Shown one piece after another: positions 1 through 7,959 of a stretch of DNA of 14,404 nt. The stretch covers positions 1-14,404 of the forward strand of contig JAAZCH010000354.1 in NCBI GenBank assembly GCA_012513395.1, in the 5' to 3' direction. Below the pieces are notes generated by a model, which saw only the letters and a list, made by a program, of their open reading frames with translations, had not been told where the DNA came from and made no database searches. The position numbers and the translations under genes were made by a program. The number at the start of each line of letters is the position of its first letter. The first letter of the stretch is position 1. The stretch comes from Tissierellia bacterium. GTDB taxonomy: Bacteria; Bacillota_A; Clostridia; Tissierellales; Peptoniphilaceae.

Positions 1-186
1 AACAAAAATACAAAATTCGGTTATAGGTAAGAAAAGGTACAAAAACAGTCAATTTTTAATGCCTATAAAATAGTTGATGATTATATTGACTCAGATAAGT
101 CAACTTGGACTGTTAAAAAGATTAACGAGAGAACTGAATATAGTAAAAAGAATTACAGATTTTATTTTCTAATAATAGATAGTTAA
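1..186 (+). pseudogene. possible degraded 3' end of a coding region
   Basis: Frame 1 is open from 31 to a TAA at 184-186 but has no usable ATG and follows a TAA at 28-30. The 51 codons read like protein (for example AYKIVDDYIDSDKSTWTVKK), with a charged composition. Frame 2 is open from 2 to about 80, so a one-base shift near 40-60 could join the two into one longer C-terminal end running in from the left. I do not recognise a family. The intrinsic terminator at 306-335 is consistent with a plus-strand gene ending here. It could equally be chance open sequence, so confidence is low. Confidence 0.25.
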
Positions 187-305
187 TAGTATGATATTTT
201 TTGAATCACGGAAAGTAAAGTTATAAGATTAAATAGATATAAAATTAAATATCTATTTGTTGAAATTTCGCTGATACTACTTTAAAATCAGAAATTTAAA
301 TATAG

Positions 306-335
306 AAATCGCTTCTTAAGAAGAGTGATTTTTTT
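306..335 (+). terminator. intrinsic terminator
   Basis: The hairpin has outer arms AAATC/GATTT and an inner palindrome CTTCTTAAGAAG, directly followed by a run of seven T (329-335). It is oriented to stop plus-strand transcription coming from the left and would insulate the SLH operon promoter downstream. Similar terminator sequences occur at 7818 and 7960, which suggests a shared terminator style in this genome. Confidence 0.7.
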
Positions 336-369
336 GTGATAAAACATATGTAAAATATCATTATTATAA

Positions 370-398
370 TTGTTATCACAATAATTTTTTAGTATACT
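370..398 (+). promoter_or_regulatory. sigma-A-type promoter for the SLH gene pair
   Basis: The -35 TTGTTA (370-375) and -10 TATACT (393-398) are separated by exactly 17 bp. They lie 44 bp upstream of the ATG at 442, with predicted initiation near 405. The -35 overlaps the right arm of a 9-bp inverted repeat, TTGTGATAA (334-342) and TTATCACAA (373-381), which could be an operator. This is read from the sequence only. Confidence 0.6.
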
Positions 399-441
399 GT
401 AAATATATGTTATTAATACAAAATTATTGTGGAGGAAAGAT

Positions 442-3400
442 ATGCGAAGGAAGAAAAGTGTATTTGCTGTAATAATAATGGCTTTATTAATTTTATTTAG
501 TCCATTTATACATAGGGATACAGCAATGGCAGCGGCTAATGTAAATGATTCTGCAGAATTAAAAGCAGCTATTGAAGCAGGGGAAACTGAAATAACAATA
601 GGTTCAAATTTTACTTTATCAGAATCAATTAAAATTGAAAATAAAACCATTGTTATTAATGGCGGTGGATTTACAATTACGAATGCTAACGAAAACATGC
701 TTCAAATGTTTGATATTAAAAATTCAACTGTAACATTTAATAATATAATATTAGACGGAAATAAAAAATCTAGCATAATATGGGCTACAAAAGATTCTAA
801 TATTACATTGGATAATTCTACAGTTAAAAATGGAATATCGAAAACAGATATATCTGGAGGATTACCAAATGGTGGTGGGATTTATTCATTTGATAGCAAT
901 CTAACAATAAAAAACGAAACAAATTTTTTAGATAACAAATCAGCAGAAGGGGGACAAGGAGGAGCAATATTTTTTGGTGGAGATGAAACAAAATCTTTGA
1001 CAGTTACGAACTCCACCTTTACAGGAAATGCATGTTACGCGGCATCAGCACCACATAATACAGGTGGAGCAATTCATTTCCAGAATAAACTAGAGTTAGG
1101 CGGAGGAGAACCTACACTTACTGTAACAAATACTACTTTTAATATAGGAAAACCTTTTAATACAGGTGGTGGCATTAGAACTTTAGGTGGAGTTGCTACT
1201 GTAACTGGTTGCACATTTAATATAAATAACTTAGGCGATGCATATGGAGTTTCTGGCGGGGGAATTTGTGCAGAGAATACTAATTTAACTGTTTCATGGG
1301 GAACTTTTATATCAACAGGAAGTGGAAAGGTGACTTTTGCGGGTGGATTTATTGATATAGTTGGCTCAGATGCTGAAAAGAATAAAACAATTATAAAAGA
1401 TTCTAAATTTACAGGAGAAAAGCCACCGTATGATATGAACAATCCATTAGCGAATGGATATGAAATTGCAAGTTTTGGCGGTGCGATAGCATATGAAACA
1501 GGTATTGCGGGTACACATCTAATAGAAGAATGTACATTTGAAAATCTTTCATCATCGGACACTGGTGGCGCTATATCCATAGGCACAAGAAAAAACGAAT
1601 TAATATATCCAAATGAACTAGGTACTAATTATGAACCATCCTCTGCAAACGTGACGATTAAAAAATCTACGATTACTAATACCCAAACATTAGCATGGGG
1701 CGAAGCCCAAGGAGGCGGAGCGATATATGTAGGACCTGGAAATACGTTGACACTTGATGAAACGAAAATTTCCAATGGATTATCCTATGAAGGTGGTCTG
1801 ATTTACAATGCTGGTACTACTTTAATAACAAGTGAAACTAGTATAGCTTCGTCTATAACTGGTGGAGTTGCACTTAAGCTAGGCGGAGCAATTTATAATA
1901 ATGGCAAACTTACAGTAGATAAAGGACTTGTATATGGAAGCTTTGTTGGGGATGCTTTGTTGCATGTAAATCCACATCCCGATAAAAAGGGAGAGTACGG
2001 CGGAGTTAATATCTATGCAGAAAAAGACGTCATTATAACACCTAAAGCATCTTTTTCTAGTGTAAATGCTACTAAAGATATTCGAGTTATAGATGGACAG
2101 TCTAAAATAATCCTTACAGGTTCGCCTACAACTTTTTTCAATGTATCGATTAGTGAAGTTGAACAAAATGAAGGGAATTTTCCTGAAAAAGCTTATAGAA
2201 AAGTAGGGTATGTTGTGGCTTCGGGTGATGGAACTTATGAGCCAACTGCAGAAGATGCAAAAAAGATACATTATCTGAGTAAAGATGAACTTTCTACAAA
2301 TCCATTAATTAATAAAACAATTGCTAAATGGAGTGATCATACAAGTATAGGCAAGTGGGATTATGTACTAGAACCAGTAAGCAAAAATATCGTACTTGGA
2401 CAAAGAGTGAAACTGGCATATTATCCAAATGGCGGAACATTTGGAACAGAACCAGATATATTTGAAAAAACTTATGAAGTATATTCTGGAATAACTCCTT
2501 ATACTAATCCAGTACAATTTATACCAGCTGACGAAGAACCCACAAGAGAAAGATATTCATTTATCGGTTGGTATATAAATGCTAACCATGGAGAAGATAA
2601 AGATTTGGGTGCATTGGATGGCGAAGATATCTTTTATCATGAAAAACATCATTTTGTTAAAGAAGATGGAGAAATAACATCAGTTTTAAATCCTAACATA
2701 AAAAATGTTTATGCAGGCTGGACACCAAATATAAATGTTGAAGCGACGAAATTATGGGAAGATAAAGGTGGAGAACCACTAAGTGAGGATAAAAAATCAG
2801 AAATTGTTTTAGTTTTAGAAAATTCAAGCAATACAAATACAATCACAAGAACAGCTAATGCCGATAATGATTGGAAAGTTAAATTTGGTGAAGAACCAGA
2901 ACTTTTAAAGAAATATGGCGTTGTTTGGAATGAGACCTCAGGCAAATATGATGGTATTGAAATTGTATATACTCTATCTGAGTTTGCTATAGAAGGATTT
3001 ACAACTATTATAACTGGCAATGATAAAGAAGGATTTATAGTCACAAATAGAGAAGGAGGTTTTTTGGTAACACACACTTTTGTAAGTGGTACAGAAGGAA
3101 AAGAATTACCACAAAGTGTTTTAAATTTATTACCAGCTAATCAAGAAAACTTAGCAGATGGAGCGGAAGTAACACCAACATATTTAACTACTACAGAAGT
3201 AGAAGTAGTAGACGGGACATGGACATTTCAAGTATGGAATCCGACAGAGGCTGTAATAGATGGAGCGGATGTAAACTTTATTGGAACATGGATATTTACA
3301 CCAACATATACAATAACTCATAAATTTACAGGTGGGACAGAGGAAAATCCTTTACCAGCAGGAGTTATGGATCAATTACCAGAAGATATAACAGGAAAGA

Positions 3401-5100
3401 AAAAAGATGATGTTGTAACACCAGGAAAATTAAAAGCAGACTTTACAGATGTACCGACAACAGAAGGTGCATGGAGCTTTGTTAGTTGGGATAAAGAAAG
3501 TGTCACAATAACAGACAAAGATGAAGAATTTATTGGAACGTGGAAATTTGAACCAGCTCCAACATATAAAGTCACTCATAAATTCACAGGTGGAACGGAA
3601 GAAAATCCATTACCAGTAGGAGTTATGGATCAATTACCAGCAGATATAACAGGAAAGAAAAAAGATGGTGTTGTAACACCAGGAAAAACAGAATTCACAA
3701 ATGTAACAACAACAGAAGGTACGTGGAGCTTTGTTAGCTGGGATAAAGAAAGTGTCACAATATCAGACAAAGATGAAGAATTTATTGGAACGTGGAAATT
3801 TACAAAAAAAGAAGATCCAACACCTGTAGATATTAATGTGACATATGAATTTGTAGACAAAAACGGGGGCGAGCTTCCAAAAGAAGTTATAGATCAATTA
3901 CCACAAAATATTACTGTAAGTACAGAAACTGAAATAAGTCCTGACATTCCAAAAAATATAGCTGTTCCAGAAGGTGAGTGGAAATTTATATCCTGGAATC
4001 CTGAAAGAAAAGTTGTTGTTGATGACACAAATTTCCTAGGAACTTGGGAATTTGTAAAAAAAGATGCACCTATTCCTAATAAATATAAAGTGGATTACGA
4101 TTTTGAAAGTATAACTCCTAGTAAGATTCTGCCAAAAGAGGTTTGGGACAAATTGCCTAGAATTCACCTTGAAAAATCTGGAACGGTTATAACTCCTATA
4201 GCAATAGGAAATGTAGTTGTAGCAGATGGGACTTGGGTATTCGTCGGTTGGGAACCATTATCTCAAAAAATAGTAGATAGGGATATTAAATTCATAGGCA
4301 AATGGAGATTTTTTGAAGCTATAAAGCCTGAGCCAAAACCTACTCCTGCACCAGAATTATCTCCTAGTGTGATTGATTTTATATTTTCTCCAATGCCAGT
4401 ATCTGATCATGGACTACTCAATAAGCAAGACCACTGGGCCTATATGTTTGGCTATCCAGATATGACCTTCCAACCAGAAGGAAATATGACTAGGGCAGAA
4501 GCGACAGCGATGTTCGCTAGACTTTTAAAAGACTATCCGGATGGATACAGAACTTACAATATCAATTTCCCTGACGTAAAAGAAGGAGATTGGTACTACG
4601 AAGCCATTGGGTTTATGGTTGAAAAAAATATTATAGAAGGCTATGAAGATGGCACATTCAAACCAAATTCACCGATTTCCAGAGCAGAGTTCGCAACCAT
4701 GGCATCCAGATTCGATAAACTATCTTCTAGCAACAGCCAAAGATTTTCAGATGTATTGGAAAGTCACTGGGCATATAAATTTATAGATTCAGCAGCGACA
4801 AAGGGCTGGGTAGGAGGATATCCAGACGGAACATTCGAACCGGATAAAAACATCACAAGAGCAGAAGTAGTGACGATTACAAATAGAATGTTAAACAGAA
4901 AAGCAGACGAAGGATTTGTAATAGAAAACAAAGTTTTATTACTAGATTTCAAAGATTTGAGAGAATCCCACTGGGCGTATTTCAATATTATGGAAGCCAC
5001 CCACGGACACGACTTCGAAAGACTAGCTAATGGAATAGACGAAGACTGGATAAAACTAAACGGATTAGAATTCAGATTCGCAGTAGTGGGATATAATTAG
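442..5100 (+). CDS. SLH-anchored surface protein with beta-helix and SHIRT-like repeats
   Basis: This is a secreted, probably adhesive, cell-wall protein of 1552 aa. Its start is set at ATG 442 because GGAGG lies at 431-435; an in-frame TTG at 427 would precede that ribosome site. A signal peptide (about 1-30, cleavage after AMA) is followed by a right-handed beta-helix region (about 34-580). That region has some eleven GGxI turns such as GGAIFF and GGAIHF, some with a preceding FxxN, resembling chlamydial Pmp repeats. Next come an InlB/Flg_new-like module (about 655-758) and a Cna-B-like domain (about 762-871). Five SHIRT-like repeats follow (874-1293), then a Pro-rich linker and three SLH modules (about 1325-1483) with TRAE motifs. 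The SLH modules normally bind a pyruvylated secondary wall polymer. The C-terminal tail with FKDLRESHWAY is shared with the next gene. The ligand is unknown. The gene is followed 10 bp later by the second SLH gene's start signals, so the two are probably one operon. Confidence 0.88.
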   Translation: MRRKKSVFAVIIMALLILFSPFIHRDTAMAAANVNDSAELKAAIEAGETEITIGSNFTLSESIKIENKTIVINGGGFTITNANENMLQMFDIKNSTVTFNNIILDGNKKSSIIWATKDSNITLDNSTVKNGISKTDISGGLPNGGGIYSFDSNLTIKNETNFLDNKSAEGGQGGAIFFGGDETKSLTVTNSTFTGNACYAASAPHNTGGAIHFQNKLELGGGEPTLTVTNTTFNIGKPFNTGGGIRTLGGVATVTGCTFNINNLGDAYGVSGGGICAENTNLTVSWGTFISTGSGKVTFAGGFIDIVGSDAEKNKTIIKDSKFTGEKPPYDMNNPLANGYEIASFGGAIAYETGIAGTHLIEECTFENLSSSDTGGAISIGTRKNELIYPNELGTNYEPSSANVTIKKSTITNTQTLAWGEAQGGGAIYVGPGNTLTLDETKISNGLSYEGGLIYNAGTTLITSETSIASSITGGVALKLGGAIYNNGKLTVDKGLVYGSFVGDALLHVNPHPDKKGEYGGVNIYAEKDVIITPKASFSSVNATKDIRVIDGQSKIILTGSPTTFFNVSISEVEQNEGNFPEKAYRKVGYVVASGDGTYEPTAEDAKKIHYLSKDELSTNPLINKTIAKWSDHTSIGKWDYVLEPVSKNIVLGQRVKLAYYPNGGTFGTEPDIFEKTYEVYSGITPYTNPVQFIPADEEPTRERYSFIGWYINANHGEDKDLGALDGEDIFYHEKHHFVKEDGEITSVLNPNIKNVYAGWTPNINVEATKLWEDKGGEPLSEDKKSEIVLVLENSSNTNTITRTANADNDWKVKFGEEPELLKKYGVVWNETSGKYDGIEIVYTLSEFAIEGFTTIITGNDKEGFIVTNREGGFLVTHTFVSGTEGKELPQSVLNLLPANQENLADGAEVTPTYLTTTEVEVVDGTWTFQVWNPTEAVIDGADVNFIGTWIFTPTYTITHKFTGGTEENPLPAGVMDQLPEDITGKKKDDVVTPGKLKADFTDVPTTEGAWSFVSWDKESVTITDKDEEFIGTWKFEPAPTYKVTHKFTGGTEENPLPVGVMDQLPADITGKKKDGVVTPGKTEFTNVTTTEGTWSFVSWDKESVTISDKDEEFIGTWKFTKKEDPTPVDINVTYEFVDKNGGELPKEVIDQLPQNITVSTETEISPDIPKNIAVPEGEWKFISWNPERKVVVDDTNFLGTWEFVKKDAPIPNKYKVDYDFESITPSKILPKEVWDKLPRIHLEKSGTVITPIAIGNVVVADGTWVFVGWEPLSQKIVDRDIKFIGKWRFFEAIKPEPKPTPAPELSPSVIDFIFSPMPVSDHGLLNKQDHWAYMFGYPDMTFQPEGNMTRAEATAMFARLLKDYPDGYRTYNINFPDVKEGDWYYEAIGFMVEKNIIEGYEDGTFKPNSPISRAEFATMASRFDKLSSSNSQRFSDVLESHWAYKFIDSAATKGWVGGYPDGTFEPDKNITRAEVVTITNRMLNRKADEGFVIENKVLLLDFKDLRESHWAYFNIMEATHGHDFERLANGIDEDWIKLNGLEFRFAVVGYN
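3061..4317 (+). repeat. five tandem SHIRT-like domain repeats
   Basis: The units are 3061-3306, 3307-3564, 3565-3831, 3832-4083 and 4084-4317, each about 80-88 codons. Each opens with a [VI]T[HY]xF-type strand (VDYDF in the fifth) and has a LPxxVxxxLP-type segment, then VTP or ISP. Each continues with DGTW or EGxW, a SWD/WNP-type turn and FIGTW or FxGxW. Units 2 and 3 are far closer to each other than to the others, with long identical nucleotide tracts such as the end of each unit. This suggests recent duplication. Assignment to the SHIRT family is by pattern recognition. Confidence 0.7.
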
Positions 5101-5134
5101 GAGGGAGAAAATGAAAAAAGAATTGTATCGATAA
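5099..5134 (+). other. strong ribosome site and ATG out of frame with the second SLH gene
   Basis: AGGAGGG (5099-5105) is ideally spaced from ATG 5111. Reading from that ATG gives only seven codons before TAA at 5132-5134. The tract after the ATG is A6. With A7 the reading would become MKKRIVSIILLVAMVLTMVP, a textbook signal peptide that runs straight into the frame of the long gene. The sequence therefore shows a one-base frameshift at the start of the second surface gene, whether a true mutation, a phase-variable state or a sequencing error. Confidence 0.8.
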
Positions 5135-5136
5135 TA

Positions 5137-7809
5137 TTGTTGGTAGCCATGGTATTGACCATGGTACCGACAAGTATATTTGCAGCTGACTATAGTGCAA
5201 CGGTAACTTTTAATAAGACAGCAGGAGGAGCTGCAAATGAAACGGTTACTATAACAAATCCTGATGAGGTTTTAGGTCTTAGAGGGTTACCGGCCAAAAT
5301 TGGCTTAACAATGTATTTTTTAGGTTGGTCAGACAAAGATAATTTTGGAGTTGACAAAACTGCAAAATTTTATCAACAAACAGCAAAAATTTCTGAAGTG
5401 TTTCCAGATGGGACTATTGGAGGGAGATTATATGCTGTGTATATTAGTATTGATGATTTTGGACTAATTAATGAAGGTAACTCACTAGATTTAAATAAAG
5501 CATTGACAGGAGAGCAAACTGTACTTAATACAGTAATAGACATCCAGCCTAGTTTAGAACCCCTTGCAGAAAGATATACCAAAGCTATTGTAGACGGTAA
5601 AGATTATTATGACCTCTATGCAACTTCAAATTTTACAATGAATCCTAAAATTGCTATAGCTGTTTATAATAATCCTTGGGTGGGAGCACTGGACAATGGA
5701 TCAGATTGGACCACCTTGAGACATAACAAACCAAAAGCTACTTACGTAGATTTGCACTTGAAATTAGATGAGCGATTGGAAGTTTCAGACCAAATAACTG
5801 CTGTGTTTAAAAGTTACAACTTTCGACCATTATATGTAATGGCATTAGTAGATGCGAATGAAAATCCAATTCCAGATGGAACAGCACGTAATCTTTTAAT
5901 AGACCCACCGGAGCACATATTAAACAATATAAAAAAAGATAATCCAGAAACATCATTTACATTTAATACGTATTTAACGAACACTGCTGGAGAAAAAGTT
6001 AGACTATATGAATATGTGTTAAGGTGTAGAATAAGAGTTGGATATGACTCATTTGGTAATAAGATATCTGCAACCCCTGAACAAATTATGTCGGATATGT
6101 CATGGAATTTTATTCAAAATGATAATAGTTACGTAAGAATTAAAGCCGAAGATGCAAATGCAATAGCAAATGATGAAGCGGATCCAATCATAATTAGTGG
6201 TCTAGTAAAAGGAAGTGCAAAAACAATTCCACCAACGGAGATAGAAGAAGTAAATAGCAATATAGTAAAAATTGACTTTAGACTGCCTTTGACAAAAACA
6301 GTTACCTTTGATAAAAACACTGAACAATATGGTGATACAGAATCACAATCTCATGCAACTGTTGAGCTTAAAGAAACTGAAATGACTGTTGGCGGAAATA
6401 TGCCAGAAAATCCAACTTTTGAAAAAGATGGGAAAATTTATACTTTCAAAGGATGGAATACAAAGGCAGATGGAACTGGTGAAGTATTTACTGGAACCAC
6501 TGAAGTCACAGAAGATATTATAGTTTATGCTATTTGGGAAGGAATATATAAAGCAACACACACATTTGTAAGTGGTACAGTAGGAAAAGATTTACCAGAT
6601 GAGGTAAAAGTGTTGCTACCTATGGACAAAGAAGGTTTAGCTGATGGAGCTGTAGTAACACCTGCAGTAATAAACCAAACAACAGTAACAGTAGCAGACG
6701 GTACCTGGACATTTGATGGTTGGAATCCAGAAGAAGCTACCATAAATAAAGCTGATGTAAACTTTGTAGGAACGTGGACATTCACAAAGAAAGATACTCC
6801 CCCTATACCAAAACACCCTAAAGTAATCTTCGATAAGAATACTACCCAATATGGGGATAGCTCTAATCAAATCCACGCAGTTGTAGCTTTAGGTGCTAAT
6901 GAAAATACTGTAGGGGATAAGATGCCAGGTAATCCAAATTATTCTGATTATGAATTCATAGGTTGGAACACGAAGGCTGATGGTACTGGATTTGTGTTCA
7001 CAAAGGATACGATTGTAGATAGGGATATTACTGTTTATGCTCAGTGGAAGTTGAAAGTTAAACCTGAGGTTAAGCCTGATTACAATCCATTGATACCATT
7101 CATATTCGATTATAATCATTATTTTGAAACTGTCTTGAAGTCCGACAGGCATTTTAAATATATGTTTGGTTATCCTAATGGGACATTTTTACCAAATGGA
7201 AATATGACAAGAGCAGAAGCGACAGCGATGTTTAATAGAATACTTTTCAACGGTGTAGATTCTGATTATGTTTATGATGGTGAATTTACTGATATTAATC
7301 CTAATGATTGGTATGCTAAAGTCGTGGGTTATATGACTAAATACGGTTTCATAAAAGGTTATCCAGATGGCAACTTTAAACCTAACCAACCTATAACGAG
7401 AGCAGAATTCGCATCTATCGCTGCAAAAGTTTCTCAAGTAGAAAATGCTGGGGCTGGAAGCTTCACGGATGTAGATTCTAACTACTGGGCTTATGGAGAT
7501 ATCAATAAACTTGTAAGGGAAGGATGGATTGAAGGATACGAAGATGGAACTTTCAAACCTGAAAATGAAATCACAAGAAGCGAATCCGTTACAATAGCTA
7601 ACAAAATGCAAATTAGATATCCTGACAAGGAATATATCGACGCTAAGAAAGCTCTATTAGAAAGCTATACAGACTTAGACGAAACTCATTGGGCTTATTA
7701 CCAAATTATGGAAGCTGGAAATGGACATGAGTTTGAGAGACTTGGAAATGGCAAGGACGAGAGATGGAAAGTCCTAATCGATCTTGGGGATATTATGAAC
7801 ACAAAATAA
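5137..7809 (+). CDS. second SLH-anchored surface protein, start frameshifted
   Basis: The frame is open from 5101, and the first conventional start codon in it is TTG 5137, which has no ribosome site. The likely native start is ATG 5111, one base out of frame, which would add nine residues (MKKRIVSII). Using 5137 as residue 1, a hydrophobic signal segment ends near SIFAAD. An N-terminal region of about 365 aa that I do not recognise follows. Then come an InlB/Flg_new-like repeat (about 385-468, ending IVYAIW), one SHIRT-like repeat (about 471-551) and a second Flg_new-like repeat (about 563-638, ending VYAQW). Three SLH modules (about 672-825) have TRAE, TRAE and TRSE motifs, followed by the same tail type as its neighbour (DETHWAYYQIMEAGNGHEFER). 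It is probably wall-anchored and paralogous to the preceding gene. Transcription probably comes from the promoter at 370-398. As sequenced, efficient expression looks unlikely. Confidence 0.8.
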   Translation: MLVAMVLTMVPTSIFAADYSATVTFNKTAGGAANETVTITNPDEVLGLRGLPAKIGLTMYFLGWSDKDNFGVDKTAKFYQQTAKISEVFPDGTIGGRLYAVYISIDDFGLINEGNSLDLNKALTGEQTVLNTVIDIQPSLEPLAERYTKAIVDGKDYYDLYATSNFTMNPKIAIAVYNNPWVGALDNGSDWTTLRHNKPKATYVDLHLKLDERLEVSDQITAVFKSYNFRPLYVMALVDANENPIPDGTARNLLIDPPEHILNNIKKDNPETSFTFNTYLTNTAGEKVRLYEYVLRCRIRVGYDSFGNKISATPEQIMSDMSWNFIQNDNSYVRIKAEDANAIANDEADPIIISGLVKGSAKTIPPTEIEEVNSNIVKIDFRLPLTKTVTFDKNTEQYGDTESQSHATVELKETEMTVGGNMPENPTFEKDGKIYTFKGWNTKADGTGEVFTGTTEVTEDIIVYAIWEGIYKATHTFVSGTVGKDLPDEVKVLLPMDKEGLADGAVVTPAVINQTTVTVADGTWTFDGWNPEEATINKADVNFVGTWTFTKKDTPPIPKHPKVIFDKNTTQYGDSSNQIHAVVALGANENTVGDKMPGNPNYSDYEFIGWNTKADGTGFVFTKDTIVDRDITVYAQWKLKVKPEVKPDYNPLIPFIFDYNHYFETVLKSDRHFKYMFGYPNGTFLPNGNMTRAEATAMFNRILFNGVDSDYVYDGEFTDINPNDWYAKVVGYMTKYGFIKGYPDGNFKPNQPITRAEFASIAAKVSQVENAGAGSFTDVDSNYWAYGDINKLVREGWIEGYEDGTFKPENEITRSESVTIANKMQIRYPDKEYIDAKKALLESYTDLDETHWAYYQIMEAGNGHEFERLGNGKDERWKVLIDLGDIMNTK

Positions 7810-7817
7810 TATTTACA

Positions 7818-7842
7818 AAATCACTTCATTACGAGGCGACTT
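7818..7842 (+). terminator. weak or decayed terminator-like hairpin
   Basis: A sequence with arms AATCAC-type and GCGACTT sits 9 bp after the second SLH stop codon. It closely resembles the better terminator at 7960-7986 but has a poor T tail (TTAAATTT). It is probably a degenerate copy or a weak terminator of the SLH operon. Confidence 0.35.
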
Positions 7843-7874
7843 AAATTTATGACAAATACTTTATAAAGGTCGTA

Positions 7875-7937
7875 ATATCATTCTTTTTCGAGCGTATATG
7901 GCCCGCCGGCCCGAGGGTACTCGAAAAAGGATGATAT
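7875..7937. repeat. long inverted repeat with a GC-rich loop
   Basis: The arms at 7875-7892 and 7920-7937 are 18 nt each and complementary at 17 positions, with one position that becomes a G-U pair in RNA. The 27-nt loop (7893-7919) contains 19 G or C, including GGCCCGCCGGCCC, in a region that is otherwise strongly AT-rich. No T-run follows, so it is not a standard terminator. Its function is unknown; a dispersed intergenic repeat or a structured RNA element is possible. Confidence 0.75.
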
Positions 7938-7959
7938 GGAGACTATTGTCAACATTTTG

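Larger units (their letters stand above)
187..441 (+). other. structured AT-rich intergenic region upstream of the surface-protein pair
   Basis: No gene is visible between the coding remnant and the first SLH gene. The region contains three stem-loops in a row: a perfect 10-bp inverted repeat at 231-240/249-258; an imperfect one at 263-275/287-297; and a terminator-type hairpin at 306-331 followed by seven T. These are followed by a 9-bp inverted repeat (334-342/373-381) and a promoter. The stem-loops may be the 3' UTR of an upstream gene or a short non-coding RNA. Confidence 0.5.

Noticed and set aside
334..381. Rex operator
   Set aside because: The half-sites TTGTGA and TCACAA are present but 30 bp or more apart, not in the compact spacing of Rex sites.
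427..441. TTG 427 as the start of the first SLH protein
   Set aside because: GGAGG at 431-435 would lie inside the coding sequence, and ATG 442 is ideally spaced from it and opens a standard signal peptide.
1074..1586. 170-codon minus-strand open frame inside the first SLH gene
   Set aside because: It is a mirror of the repetitive Gly/Thr-rich beta-helix coding strand and has no start signals. The plus-strand protein has clear domains.
3301..3804. CRISPR-like or intergenic direct repeats
   Set aside because: The repetition is protein-coding, about 258 bp per unit and in frame, with no short repeat-spacer pattern.
7189..7611. 140-codon minus-strand open frame across the SLH modules
   Set aside because: The plus strand encodes recognisable SLH repeats, and the antisense product is Ile/Phe/Cys-rich with no family resemblance.
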